Source: WJMT01 sp964445575
GTDB taxonomy: Bacteria; Acidobacteriota; Aminicenantia; Aminicenantales; Aminicenantaceae
Direction: 5' to 3'
NCBI GenBank assembly: GCA_964445575.1
Contig: CAYULB010000007.1
Location: 1-64,000 of the forward strand
Length of the DNA: 64,000 bases
The notes below the pieces were generated by a model. The model saw only the letters and a list, made by a program, of their open reading frames with translations. It was not told where the DNA came from and searched no databases. Positions 34,977-43,895 of this stretch are shown in pieces (the stretch's first letter is position 1; each line of letters starts with the position of its first letter). A program made the translations under genes and the position numbers.

Positions 34977-35490
34977 TTGAGCCAGCAGCAAAATCATAAT
35001 CTGAAACAAAATAGAGTTTCTTCTGATCAAAATTCAGTGACAAATCATTTTGAATATCTGGATGGATGGTACAAGAAAGAACTGGATGAAAAAGGATGAC
35101 CTTGAAGATTTCTTCCGACTCTGTCAAAAAATAGAAGCAGGAATGAGACAAGAAAACAGAGAAGGAGGGAAAACTGAGTTCTTGCTGTTTGAAAAGCCCA
35201 AGCTGCCCTATTGTAAGGAGACACTTAGAAGAAAAAGGAGAAAGCCCTTCCTATCAAAAACCTCCTTTTTTTCTTCATTGGGTGAACAAACTGTTTTTCA
35301 GGATACCTGGCCGGATATACCGGGCTATCAAGAAATGATTTTATCCCAGATGCTTCCAGCACACCACGCCGGAACAAGGATAAAGAGAAAGAGCATCTCT
35401 GGACTAACTCCTGTGACCTTTTTTTGGAAATTTGAAGTTTTTTTATTTCTGTTATATCATCTTTTTATTCTTACAAAAGAGTTGCCATGA
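34977..35490 (+). pseudogene. Degenerate coding region spread over three frames
   Basis: Between the thioesterase and the O-antigen ligase, protein-like stretches appear in succession in different frames. Frame of 34977-35099 ends FEYLDGWYKKELDEKG. The frame of 35050-35490 gives DLEDFFRLCQKIEAGMRQ and later MILSQMLPAHHAGTR. The third frame, about 35200-35337, reads HLEEKGESPSYQ then FFLHWVNKLFFRIPGRIYR. Switch points fall near homopolymer runs (GAAAAAGG near 35090 and the T run at 35266). This suggests one small gene with several frameshifts, or sequencing errors. The 146-residue ORF at 35050 is open but probably not a native protein. Family not recognised. Confidence 0.35.
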
Positions 35491-35491
35491 A

Positions 35492-36646
35492 ATGAAAATA
35501 TCACATCTTATCCCCGCAGCTGTTGCCTTGTATCTGCTTTTCTCAATGATCTCTATTTCAGTCAGCCAAGCCATGCTGGGGATTGCTTTTATTCTCTGGG
35601 TCATTCATTTAATCAAGACAAAACAGAAAATCGAATTCCCTGGATTTTTCTGGGCTCTCCTTGCTTACAGTTTTCTCTCTCTTATCGCTTGTGTTTTTTC
35701 TGACAATCCCGAGGTAAGTTTTACCGAAAGTCGTGAACTTCTCCTTTTTCTCATTATCCCCATTGTCTATACCGGCTTTCAAAGGGTCAAAGACATTAAA
35801 ACAGCGAATCTAGCTCTTTTGGCTTCGGGATTGGTCAGTGTCTTGTTTTCATTTCTTATCTTTATATTCAAGCAGGAACCCGGAGAGAGAATTTCTGGGT
35901 TCATGGGGCATTATATGACTCAGGCCGGAGTGCTTCTTTTGTTTGCTACCCTGGCACTCAGTATGCTTCTCTTTTCCCGCACCTACATAAAGTATATCTG
36001 GGGGGGTGCTTTTGTTATTTCTTCAATAGCTCTGGTACTCACCCTTACCAGAAATGCATGGATCGGCCTGGTGGTTTCAGTTGTTGTGCTGCTTCTTCTC
36101 TACAAGCCCAAACTTGTGGCTGTGATTCCGGCCGTTCTTGCCCTGACGTTTCTCATAAGCCCAAAAAACATTAAACAAAGAGCTTTGAGTGTTTTCAGCC
36201 TGAAGAGCTATTCAAACGCCATAAGGATAGAATATCTCAAAACAGGTTGGGAAATCATCAAAGAATATCCCCTCTTCGGCACCGGACCTGACACCGTGGA
36301 TGTGATATTTCAAAATCCTAAATACAACCTCTCACATGATGCCCGTAATAATGTCCATCTCCACAATAACATCATCCAAATCGCAGCTGAAAGGGGACTA
36401 TTCACACTTCTGAGCTGGATGGTCTTTATGGCCTGGGCTTTTCTCTCTTTATTGAAACGAATCAAGAATCGACATCCCTCTCTCTTTCCTTTGACAGCTG
36501 CAGCTTTAGCCAACCTGCTGGCTCTATTCACAGCAGGACTTTTCGAATACAACTTCGGTGATTCTGAGGTTTTAACCCTGTTTCTCTATTTAATAACCAT
36601 GCCTTTCGCCGCAGAAAGAGCACTGAATCCAGAAGAAACGCAATAG
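35492..36646 (+). CDS. O-antigen ligase/polymerase-like membrane protein (Wzy_C)
   Basis: A 384-residue polytopic protein with about eleven hydrophobic helices and a Wzy_C/WaaL-type periplasmic loop (about 250-310: TGPDTV, HLHNNIIQIAAERG). WaaL ligases transfer undecaprenyl-linked O-antigen onto lipid A-core. The start MKISHLIPAAVAL at 35492 is preferred over an upstream ATG at 35432 in the degenerate region. It is 2 bp upstream of the PHP gene, so probably in one operon with it and the heptose kinase. Confidence 0.8.
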   Translation: MKISHLIPAAVALYLLFSMISISVSQAMLGIAFILWVIHLIKTKQKIEFPGFFWALLAYSFLSLIACVFSDNPEVSFTESRELLLFLIIPIVYTGFQRVKDIKTANLALLASGLVSVLFSFLIFIFKQEPGERISGFMGHYMTQAGVLLLFATLALSMLLFSRTYIKYIWGGAFVISSIALVLTLTRNAWIGLVVSVVVLLLLYKPKLVAVIPAVLALTFLISPKNIKQRALSVFSLKSYSNAIRIEYLKTGWEIIKEYPLFGTGPDTVDVIFQNPKYNLSHDARNNVHLHNNIIQIAAERGLFTLLSWMVFMAWAFLSLLKRIKNRHPSLFPLTAAALANLLALFTAGLFEYNFGDSEVLTLFLYLITMPFAAERALNPEETQ

Positions 36647-36648
36647 GA

Positions 36649-37785
36649 ATGGCAAAAATTCGGAAAAAATTATCTGGTCTTCTCCTTGTTCTGTTATTTT
36701 TTTATTTTCTCTGGCTGACTTTCCAAATCCTCAGTTTCAGAAATTATAAGGAATCCAAAGAACCATCATTTTCTAAAGAAATAATGGGAGCCTATCACAT
36801 CCACTCCACTTTTTCTGACGGCAAAAAAAGCCTCCCAAAAATCGCAGAGTATGCATCCAAGTCTTCTCTTGATTTCTGCATTCTGACAGACCATGGAAAT
36901 CCAAATTTTGAAAGCCTGGAAAGCCAAGGCTGGGAAAAAGGGGTACTAGTTCTGGCAGGAAGTGAACTTTCGGTCAACAGGGGCCACCTGGTAGCCCTCG
37001 GTTTTGACTATCCCCAAAATAAATTTTCTCAAGAGGCAGAATCTGCAGCTTATCAGATAGCTGAACTCAATGGGTTCTCCATCATTGCGCATCCTTATTC
37101 AAAAACAAAGTGGACATGGGGGGAATATGCGGGTTATTCAGGAATAGAAATCATCAATGCAGATGCAATGGCCAGAAGAAATTCTGTCCATTTGCTGCCT
37201 TACCTTCCAGCTCTGCTGGTAAAGCCTGAACTCCCTATTCTGAAAACAATTAAGAACCCAACTCCAAATCTCATGAAATGGGATTGGCTCAATAAAGATT
37301 TTACAGTTTATGGCTACTACAGCACAGACGCCCATATGCTCTACAGCCCTTTATTTTCTCTTTTAAGAATCCACCTCCTTCTCGAAGAAAACCTATCCTT
37401 GGTTTTTGAAAAAGCAAAGAATCAAGTTTTCCATGCTCTTGAAAACGGCCGCTTCTTTAACAGCATTGATGCAGCGGCTCCAGCCACAGGTTTTAGGTTC
37501 TGGGGAGAAACAGAAAATAACAAAATTTTTATGGGCGAATCCTTATTGTTTAACAAAAAAGTTTCTTTTTTTGTCAAAACACCGGATTCTTTATCTTGTA
37601 AAACAGTTCTCATCCATAACGGAAAGCCTATCCTGACAGAAACAAAAGAGCTGGTCTCATTCACTCCCACTGAACCGGGAGTATACCGAGTGGAAGTTTT
37701 CCTTCTTGAAAAAACACCCCTGGACAAATCATGTCCCTGGATCCTTTCCAATCCAATTTTTCTAAGGGAAAAAGCAGATGATTGA
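36649..37785 (+). CDS. Membrane-anchored PHP-domain phosphoesterase
   Basis: A 378-residue protein with one N-terminal transmembrane segment (about 9-28) followed by a PHP metal-dependent hydrolase domain: AYHIHSTFSDG (H49/H51), LTDHGN, GSELS, IIAHPYSK and YYSTDAH. A C-terminal beta domain (about 290-370) follows. It probably acts at the periplasmic face of the inner membrane. The substrate is unknown; context suggests envelope polysaccharide metabolism. The 3' end overlaps rfaE1 by 8 bp. Confidence 0.8.
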   Translation: MAKIRKKLSGLLLVLLFFYFLWLTFQILSFRNYKESKEPSFSKEIMGAYHIHSTFSDGKKSLPKIAEYASKSSLDFCILTDHGNPNFESLESQGWEKGVLVLAGSELSVNRGHLVALGFDYPQNKFSQEAESAAYQIAELNGFSIIAHPYSKTKWTWGEYAGYSGIEIINADAMARRNSVHLLPYLPALLVKPELPILKTIKNPTPNLMKWDWLNKDFTVYGYYSTDAHMLYSPLFSLLRIHLLLEENLSLVFEKAKNQVFHALENGRFFNSIDAAAPATGFRFWGETENNKIFMGESLLFNKKVSFFVKTPDSLSCKTVLIHNGKPILTETKELVSFTPTEPGVYRVEVFLLEKTPLDKSCPWILSNPIFLREKADD

Positions 37786-38761
37786 AGCAAACAAAAAAAA
37801 TTTAGAAACCATCATAAACAAATTCAGAGGACGGCGACTCCTGGTCCTCGGTGACATCATGTTTGACAGATACATATGGGGGAAAGTCGAAAGAATCTCC
37901 CCTGAAGCTCCTGTTCCTGTGGTTCAGGTGAATAGAGACACACTCTGTCTGGGAGGAGCGGGAAATGTGTACCAAAACCTAAAAAGCCTGGGGGCTTTCC
38001 CTATTCTATTAGGGACAGTGGGAAATGATGAAGAGGGAAAATGGATTAAGAAGAACCTTGACTATAAAAAAGGCATTTTTACTTCCCAAAACCGGCCTAC
38101 TACCACCAAAACAAGAATCATTGCTCATCAGCAGCAGGTTGTCAGGGTAGATAAAGAAGGAAAGGAACCTCTATCTCAAAAAATAAATGAAAAAATTCTA
38201 GATTTCATCCAAAAAGAAACCTACGAAGGCATATTAATATCCGACTATAATAAAGGAGTGGTCAATTCAAGTCTTATGAATGATCTCCTCTCTTTTACCC
38301 AGAAGAAAAAAATACCCGTATTTGTAGACCCAAAAAAAGAAAATATCACTCATTTCTCTCCGATAACTCTTCTTACTCCCAACCACCATGAAGCATCTTC
38401 TATAGTCAACCATCCTTGCGAAGAAGACCCAGAAACAGAAAATGCAGGGATTGAGATCCTTTCTCTTATTGATACAAAATACCTGATTATAAAGCGGGGT
38501 AAAAAAGGAATGACTGTATTTGATAAAAACAAGCATCCCATCCATATACCTACCACAGCCCAGGAAGTCTATGATATCACTGGTGCGGGAGATACAGTCA
38601 TTGCCACAGCAAGCCTGTCCCTTCTTTCGGGTGCTTCCCTTCAGGAATCCGCTTTTCTGGCAAATACAGCCGCAGGAATTGTAGTCGGTAAAATGGGAAC
38701 AGCAGCTGTTACCTCCCAGGAACTTATAAACCTGCTGAAAAAATCACAAACCAAGAAATAA
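37778..38761 (+). CDS. rfaE1: D-glycero-beta-D-manno-heptose-7-phosphate kinase (RfaE domain I)
   Basis: A 327-residue PfkB/ribokinase-fold protein matching the kinase half of HldE: VLGDIMFDRYIWGKVERISPE at the N terminus, CLGGAGNVYQNL, and the C-terminal catalytic GAGDT at about 270. The adenylyltransferase domain of bifunctional HldE is absent, so it would be encoded separately. It makes a precursor of ADP-heptose for the LPS inner core, consistent with the GT9 heptosyltransferase-like gene 4 kb upstream. Confidence 0.9.
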   Translation: MIEANKKNLETIINKFRGRRLLVLGDIMFDRYIWGKVERISPEAPVPVVQVNRDTLCLGGAGNVYQNLKSLGAFPILLGTVGNDEEGKWIKKNLDYKKGIFTSQNRPTTTKTRIIAHQQQVVRVDKEGKEPLSQKINEKILDFIQKETYEGILISDYNKGVVNSSLMNDLLSFTQKKKIPVFVDPKKENITHFSPITLLTPNHHEASSIVNHPCEEDPETENAGIEILSLIDTKYLIIKRGKKGMTVFDKNKHPIHIPTTAQEVYDITGAGDTVIATASLSLLSGASLQESAFLANTAAGIVVGKMGTAAVTSQELINLLKKSQTKK

Positions 38762-38766
38762 AAAAG

Positions 38767-40236
38767 CTATATGTTGAGCTCCAGCTGTCCCTTTTGGGCA
38801 TCTTTTCTCTCTTTCTCTATTTGATCCAAGATATCTGAGGTTATGTCTCCAGTGGGATAGATTCCATCAAAACAGGCTCCGCAAAATTCAGTAAGCTCTT
38901 TATTCTCCCTATGAACCGCTTTTTTTAAGGATTCCAGGGGCTGATAGATCACTTTATCCGCGTTTATTTCTTTGGCCACCTGGTCCTCATTTAAATTCCC
39001 GGCAATAAATTCAGTGTGGGTCTGCATATCAATCCCATAGACACAGGGATATCTCAAGGGAGGAGAGTAGGAAGCAAAATACACCTTTTTTGCTCCACAG
39101 GCTCTCGCCATTTCAATAATGGAGCGGGAGGTATTTCCCCTTACTATGCTGTCATCAACGATCAGTACATTTTTATTTTTAAATTCGGAAAGTATGGGAT
39201 TGAGTTTCTGTTTAATGGAAGTCCTTCGTGATTTTTCAGAGGGCATGATAAAGGTCCTCCCGATATAACGATTTTTTACCAGGGCTTCCCTATATTTGAG
39301 GTTGAGTTTGCGGGAAATCTCAATGGCAGCATCCCGGGCTGAGTCAGGAACTGGAATGACTACATCTATCTTTAAACCTTTCTTTTTTATCTCCTCAGCC
39401 AGAAAGCGGCCCAAATTGATGCGGCTTTTATAAACATTGACTCCGTCAATAATAGAATCCGGCCGAGCAAAGTAAACCCATTCAAAAAGGCAGGGAGTGT
39501 GACGCTTTGTTTGAAATTTTCGGGCATGAAGCCTTCCTTTGTTATCTATGAACAAGACTTCCCCTGGTTTTATGTCTTTGATCTTTGTGAAATTGGTCAA
39601 GTTTAAGCTGACGCTCTCTGAAGCAAAAGCAAAAGACTTGAAAAGACCTTGCTTTCGTTCACCAAAGACCAGGGGTTTTATACCAAAAGGGTCTCTAAAA
39701 GCCAGCATCCCTTGTTCCGCAATATAAGCGACCACTGAAAAGCTGCCCTTTACCTTGCCAAACACTCCCTTAACTGCCTTAAAAATATGTTCTGGCTTGA
39801 GTGCTTTTATTTTTTGTCTTTCTAACTCACTCGCAAATGTATTCAGAATGATTTCCACATCATTGTCTGAACTTAAAATCCGGCGGTATTTTTCAAAAAG
39901 TTCTTTTTTTAATCCGGAATAATTTACTACATTCCCGTTATGGGCCATCATGATGCCAAAGGGTGAATTCACAAAAAAAGGCTGGGCATCTTCACCTCTT
40001 CCCCCTCCTATGGTGGGATAGCGGGTATGACCAATCCCTATGTGTCCGGTCAATCTTCGGGCATTTTCCTGGTTAAAGATATCATTCACCAGACCGTTTC
40101 CTTTTTTGGTATGGAAACGGCCATCATAAGTCATAATTCCTGCTGAATCCTGACCCCTGTGCTGAATGGCCAGCATCCCCTTGTATAAATCTTCAAACAC
40201 ATCCTCGGACCCGTAGATCCCGATGATTCCGCACAT
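38767..40236 (-). CDS. purF: Amidophosphoribosyltransferase (PurF)
   Basis: A 489-residue enzyme for the first step of purine synthesis. The glutaminase domain begins M-C2-GIIGIYG, with Cys2 as nucleophile and no propeptide; QHRGQDSAG and MMAHNGNVVN follow. The PRTase domain has VLIVDDSIVRGNTS. Cysteines in CLFEWVYF, RYPCVYGID and the C-terminal CGAC fit a Bacillus-type [4Fe-4S] enzyme. It is convergent with rfaE1 (5-bp gap) and appears monocistronic. Confidence 0.97.
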   Translation of the reverse strand: MCGIIGIYGSEDVFEDLYKGMLAIQHRGQDSAGIMTYDGRFHTKKGNGLVNDIFNQENARRLTGHIGIGHTRYPTIGGGRGEDAQPFFVNSPFGIMMAHNGNVVNYSGLKKELFEKYRRILSSDNDVEIILNTFASELERQKIKALKPEHIFKAVKGVFGKVKGSFSVVAYIAEQGMLAFRDPFGIKPLVFGERKQGLFKSFAFASESVSLNLTNFTKIKDIKPGEVLFIDNKGRLHARKFQTKRHTPCLFEWVYFARPDSIIDGVNVYKSRINLGRFLAEEIKKKGLKIDVVIPVPDSARDAAIEISRKLNLKYREALVKNRYIGRTFIMPSEKSRRTSIKQKLNPILSEFKNKNVLIVDDSIVRGNTSRSIIEMARACGAKKVYFASYSPPLRYPCVYGIDMQTHTEFIAGNLNEDQVAKEINADKVIYQPLESLKKAVHRENKELTEFCGACFDGIYPTGDITSDILDQIEKERKDAQKGQLELNI

Positions 40237-40265
40237 TGGCTCACTCCATTAAAATCTAACTTTGT

Positions 40266-40294
40266 ATTATAACTTATAATTACATTTTCGGGAA
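40266..40294 (-). promoter_or_regulatory. Possible purF promoter
   Basis: On the minus strand, TATAAT lies at 40271-40266, with a poor -35 (TTCCCG) 17 bases upstream, about 30 bases before the purF start. No purine-box or riboswitch was recognised. Confidence 0.4.
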
Positions 40295-40313
40295 ATTCAT
40301 CCCTGTTTTTTCC

Positions 40314-40366
40314 AAAACAGTGCCGTCATACCTGTTTACCTTGTTTTTTCGTCTATTTTGTCTATT
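40314..40366. repeat. Dispersed repeat B, copy 2
   Basis: Contains AAAACAGTGCCG and ACCTGTTTACCTTGTTTTTT, matched by 15162-15210 with a few differences. It lies in the purF/epimerase gap. Confidence 0.6.
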
Positions 40367-40433
40367 CAGTTCGTTTAGTGTGATAGGAACGAAACGGGTA
40401 AGCGGTTAATGAGGAATAGGATGTTGGCTTTTT

Positions 40434-41384
40434 TTATGAATGATACACGCCCCGCCAGTATTGGAGTAAATCCTCCAAAGTCTTCTCAATCGGGATCTCT
40501 GGGGTCCAAAAAATTTCCTCTCTTATTTTCTGGTTGTTCCCCACTAACACAGGAATATCAACTTTTCTCATTTTAGCTTCATCTGTCTCCACATCTATTT
40601 TTACTTCCGAATTTTTCAAAAGAATATCCAGTATTTTTTTAAGAGAAATAGACTTTCCGAAGGATACATTATAGACTTGACCTTTTCTCCCTTTTTTTAT
40701 CAGAGAATAATAAGCCTTAACCACATCTCTAACATCCACAAAATCTCTCTCAACTTGTATATTCCCCACCTTTATTAGAGGAGGAGACAGTCCTTTCTCG
40801 ATTCTTGCGATCTGACTGGCCCAGTCAGAACAAACAAAATCAGGACTCTGGCCGGGTCCTGTGTGTGGAAAAGACCTGGCAATAACAATGTCCAAATCTT
40901 CAATTTTTATGTAGTAGCGGCACAGCTCTTCTCCGCTCAATTTAGTAAAGGCATAAGGGCTTAAAGAACGAACCGGATCCGTCTCACTCAACAACTTAGA
41001 GTTAGGCTTTAAGGAACCATAGACCTCTGAAGAACTGACAAAAAGAGTCCTGGCATCTGGGCTGAATTTTCTTACCGCCTCAAATAGATTTAGGGTGCCG
41101 ATTATATTGACTTCAAAGGTCTCTTTTCTCCTCTTCCAAGACTGCCCCACATTAGATACCGCCGCAAAATGAAAGACAGACTCAGGCTTAGAAATCTTAA
41201 TGATTTCTTCAAGTCTTTTCTCAGAACAAATATCTGCTTTTTTTATGTAACATTTTGGATGATTGAGACTCTGTCCAGGCTCATCCGGATAACATATTCC
41301 ATAAATCTCGGCACCGGTCTTTTTCAAAAATTCAATAAAATGGCTCCCTACAAATCCGGTAGCACCTGTTACAAATACCCTCAA
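40434..41384 (-). CDS. NAD-dependent epimerase/dehydratase (RMD-like)
   Basis: A 316-residue short-chain dehydrogenase with TGATGFVGSH near the N terminus and the SSSEVYG...YAFTK catalytic Ser/Tyr/Lys set. SFPHTGPGQ and VERDFVDVRDVVKAY resemble GDP-6-deoxy-4-keto-mannose reductases, which act after GMD. It starts at TTG. It is immediately downstream (2 bp) of the gmd-like gene, and the pair could make GDP-rhamnose or a related 6-deoxy sugar. Last gene of the lptD-rfb operon. Confidence 0.8.
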   Translation of the reverse strand: MRVFVTGATGFVGSHFIEFLKKTGAEIYGICYPDEPGQSLNHPKCYIKKADICSEKRLEEIIKISKPESVFHFAAVSNVGQSWKRRKETFEVNIIGTLNLFEAVRKFSPDARTLFVSSSEVYGSLKPNSKLLSETDPVRSLSPYAFTKLSGEELCRYYIKIEDLDIVIARSFPHTGPGQSPDFVCSDWASQIARIEKGLSPPLIKVGNIQVERDFVDVRDVVKAYYSLIKKGRKGQVYNVSFGKSISLKKILDILLKNSEVKIDVETDEAKMRKVDIPVLVGNNQKIREEIFWTPEIPIEKTLEDLLQYWRGVYHS

Positions 41385-41386
41385 TG

Positions 41387-42343
41387 TTAAACTCTATCCC
41401 TCCAGTAATCCAGCAGGTCTCTTAAAGATTGGTTGAACGGGATTTTCGGTTCCCAGCCAGTGATCTTTCGAAACTTGGTGCTGTCAGACAGAAGGATCGG
41501 AACATCAGAGGGCCTCAGCCGGTCTGGATCTACTTTGACTTCTACATCATCACCAGCAAGGGAAAGGAGCCTATCAAGAATTTCTTTGATCTGATAAGCT
41601 TTTCCTGTTCCAATGTTGTAAACCTCTCCTTTCCTGCCCTTTTCCAAGCTCAACCAATAGGCGCGTACCATATCTCTTACATCCGTGAAATCCCTTTTAG
41701 CGTCAAGATTTCCTACATATATCACGGGTTCCTGCTTTTTCTTCTCAATCATGGCGATCTGCTTGGCAAAATTAGAACAAATAAAAACTTCTCCCCTCCG
41801 GGGTCCGGTATGATTAAAACCCCTGGTCCTCACCACATCCAAACCATAACTTTTAAAATACTGGTACGCAAGAAAGTCTTGAGCTACTTTACTCACCGCA
41901 TAGGGACTTAATGGTCTTAAGTGATTGTCCTCCTTCATAGGCACTTCATCAGGGTGAACCAGGCCATATTCTTCGCTGGACCCGGCAATCTGGATCCGTG
42001 GGTTTATTCCCAAACTCAACACAGCTTCAAACAAATTTATTTCTCCCACCGCATTGATAGAAAAGGTTTCGGCAGGACATTTCCATGAAGTGGGAACAAA
42101 GCTCTGAGCTGCCAGATGAAATATGCGATCCGGTTTAATCTGGTAAAGTGCCTTCTCCAGAGAAACTATATCTTTTAAGTCAGCCTCATAAAGATGTATT
42201 TTGTCCAACACATGATTGATATTATCCATCCGGCTTCTCCACCGTATGAATCCATAGACTTCCACATCTTTATGCTCTGACAATATGTAATCCGTAAGAT
42301 GACTCCCAGCAAATCCTGTTATCCCGGTGATCAGAACTCTCAT
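41387..42343 (-). CDS. gmd: GDP-mannose 4,6-dehydratase-like protein
   Basis: About 318 residues. NAD-binding TGITGFAGSHL, FHLAAQSFVPTSW, SSEEYG, PLSPYAVSK and NHTGPRRG are typical of GMD/RMD proteins. The ATG at 42343 is favoured over the one at 42346 because GGAGG is then four bases away rather than one. The start overlaps the rfbB stop. It is shorter than E. coli GMD (about 370), so it may instead be an RMD-like paralogue. Confidence 0.78.
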   Translation of the reverse strand: MRVLITGITGFAGSHLTDYILSEHKDVEVYGFIRWRSRMDNINHVLDKIHLYEADLKDIVSLEKALYQIKPDRIFHLAAQSFVPTSWKCPAETFSINAVGEINLFEAVLSLGINPRIQIAGSSEEYGLVHPDEVPMKEDNHLRPLSPYAVSKVAQDFLAYQYFKSYGLDVVRTRGFNHTGPRRGEVFICSNFAKQIAMIEKKKQEPVIYVGNLDAKRDFTDVRDMVRAYWLSLEKGRKGEVYNIGTGKAYQIKEILDRLLSLAGDDVEVKVDPDRLRPSDVPILLSDSTKFRKITGWEPKIPFNQSLRDLLDYWRDRV

Positions 42344-43398
42344 CATTCCTCCTTTTTATAATCCTCTGAGTTTCTGCTCTTGTAATATTTTCTATAAAAA
42401 TCCTTAAACTCTGGTTTTTTTTGTTTGATTTCCCTCCACCACTCCTCATTCTGTTTGTACCAATACACAGTTTCCTCTAAACCCTCCTCGAATTTTTTTT
42501 CAGGCTTCCAGCCCAAAGACTGAATTTTCTGGCAGTCAAGAGAATACCGCCTATCATGACCTGGTCTATCTTTCACAAGCCTTATCAGACTTCTTGGTTT
42601 GCCCAGAAAGTCTAGAATTTTTTCAGCCACTTCAATGTTTTTTTTCTCACAACCGGCTCCGATATTATAATCTTCGCCAATCCTACCCTTTCTAAGAACA
42701 CAATCCATTGCCCGGCAGTTATCCCGGACAAAAAGCCAATCCCTCTGGTTCTCACCCCTTCCGTACAAGGGAAGCTCTTTATCATCCAAAGCATTGGTAA
42801 TAAAAAGTGGAATGAATTTTTCAGGAAACTGATAAGGACCATAATTGTTACTGGGCCTCACAATCATAACCGGTGCACCATAGGTAATATGATAAGAGTT
42901 AACAAGATGGTCTGCTCCTGCTTTGGATGCAGCATAAGGAGAAGACGGATTAAAGGCAACACTTTCCTTAAAAAACCCTTTATCAGAACTTCCGTAAACT
43001 TCATCTGTGGAAACATAAAGGAAGACCTCTATTTCAGATTTTTTTTGCGCATCCAGCAGGATAAAGGTGCCGAAAACATCAGTTAGCACGAATTCTCCTG
43101 CAGACAAAATGGAACGATCAACATGAGTCTCTGCTGCCAAATGCACCACAATGTGAACTTTTTTAAAGACCTCCTCGACCAGCTTCTTATCCCTTATGTC
43201 TCCTTTAATGAATTCATAGCGGGGATTATTTCGAATGTCCTTAAGATTATCAAGGTTTCCCGCATAGGTAAGACAGTCCAAATTAACAATCCTACAGTGG
43301 TCATATTTCTCCAGCAAAAAATGAATTAAGTTGCTTCCAATAAAGCCTGCCCCACCTGTAACCAGGATGGTCTTATCATTAAGAGACCGATCATCCAT
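42343..43398 (-). CDS. rfbB: dTDP-glucose 4,6-dehydratase (RfbB/RmlB)
   Basis: About 351 residues starting MDDRSLNDKTILVTGGAGFIG; the start at 43398 lies behind GGAGAAGAAAGG. An in-frame extension to 43491 lies wholly within rfbC and is rejected. Family motifs are HLAAETHVDRSI, STDEVYG, YAASKAGADH, RPSNNYGPYQ and GRGENQRDWLFV. It converts dTDP-glucose to the 4-keto-6-deoxy intermediate. It overlaps rfbC by 8 bp and gmd by 1 bp. Confidence 0.94.
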   Translation of the reverse strand: MDDRSLNDKTILVTGGAGFIGSNLIHFLLEKYDHCRIVNLDCLTYAGNLDNLKDIRNNPRYEFIKGDIRDKKLVEEVFKKVHIVVHLAAETHVDRSILSAGEFVLTDVFGTFILLDAQKKSEIEVFLYVSTDEVYGSSDKGFFKESVAFNPSSPYAASKAGADHLVNSYHITYGAPVMIVRPSNNYGPYQFPEKFIPLFITNALDDKELPLYGRGENQRDWLFVRDNCRAMDCVLRKGRIGEDYNIGAGCEKKNIEVAEKILDFLGKPRSLIRLVKDRPGHDRRYSLDCQKIQSLGWKPEKKFEEGLEETVYWYKQNEEWWREIKQKKPEFKDFYRKYYKSRNSEDYKKEE

Positions 43399-43846
43399 CC
43401 TTTCTTCTCCACTGAAAAGGTATTTCATCGGTATGAGCATCAAGCCTGTACTCATCAGGATTCTTATAGTTATAAAGATCTGTGGGTGCATTGACCACCA
43501 CAGCTTCTTTCTGACTCACGCACATCCATCCATGATACACTCCGGGTGGAATTTGAATAAGTATAGGATTGTGTTCGCCCATATAAAACTGATTGATTTC
43601 GCCGAAGGTTGGGGATTCCTCTCTGCTGTCATATAGAGCAATTTTGAGCAATCCGCAAATGCAGGCTACATTATCAGTCTGCTTCTTGTGCAAATGCCAT
43701 GCTTTCACAACATTCGGATAAGTGGTGGTCACATAAACTTGACCAAACTGAATGAAAATGTCGTCATCTGATCTCAGAATCTCCATAAGACGCCCTCTTT
43801 CGTCAGGGATAACTTTTAATTTTTTTATCCTCACTCCTTTGATCAT
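43391..43846 (-). CDS. rfbC: dTDP-4-dehydrorhamnose 3,5-epimerase-like protein
   Basis: A 151-residue cupin of the RmlC family: DERGRLMEILR, AWHLHKKQTD (histidine active-site type) and PPGVYHGWM. It is somewhat shorter than E. coli RmlC (185 residues). With rfbA and rfbB adjacent, a dTDP-6-deoxy sugar product is expected. The reductase rfbD is missing in the window, so the end product need not be rhamnose. Confidence 0.88.
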   Translation of the reverse strand: MIKGVRIKKLKVIPDERGRLMEILRSDDDIFIQFGQVYVTTTYPNVVKAWHLHKKQTDNVACICGLLKIALYDSREESPTFGEINQFYMGEHNPILIQIPPGVYHGWMCVSQKEAVVVNAPTDLYNYKNPDEYRLDAHTDEIPFQWRRKDG

Positions 43847-43895
43847 GTTTTTCTCCTAATCTATATGATTCCTCATTAAAATTTCTCTTGAATCC

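Noticed and set aside
42343..43491. N-terminal extension of RfbB to 43491
   Set aside because: The extra 31 residues lie inside rfbC, lack family similarity and precede a good ribosome site for the ATG at 43398.
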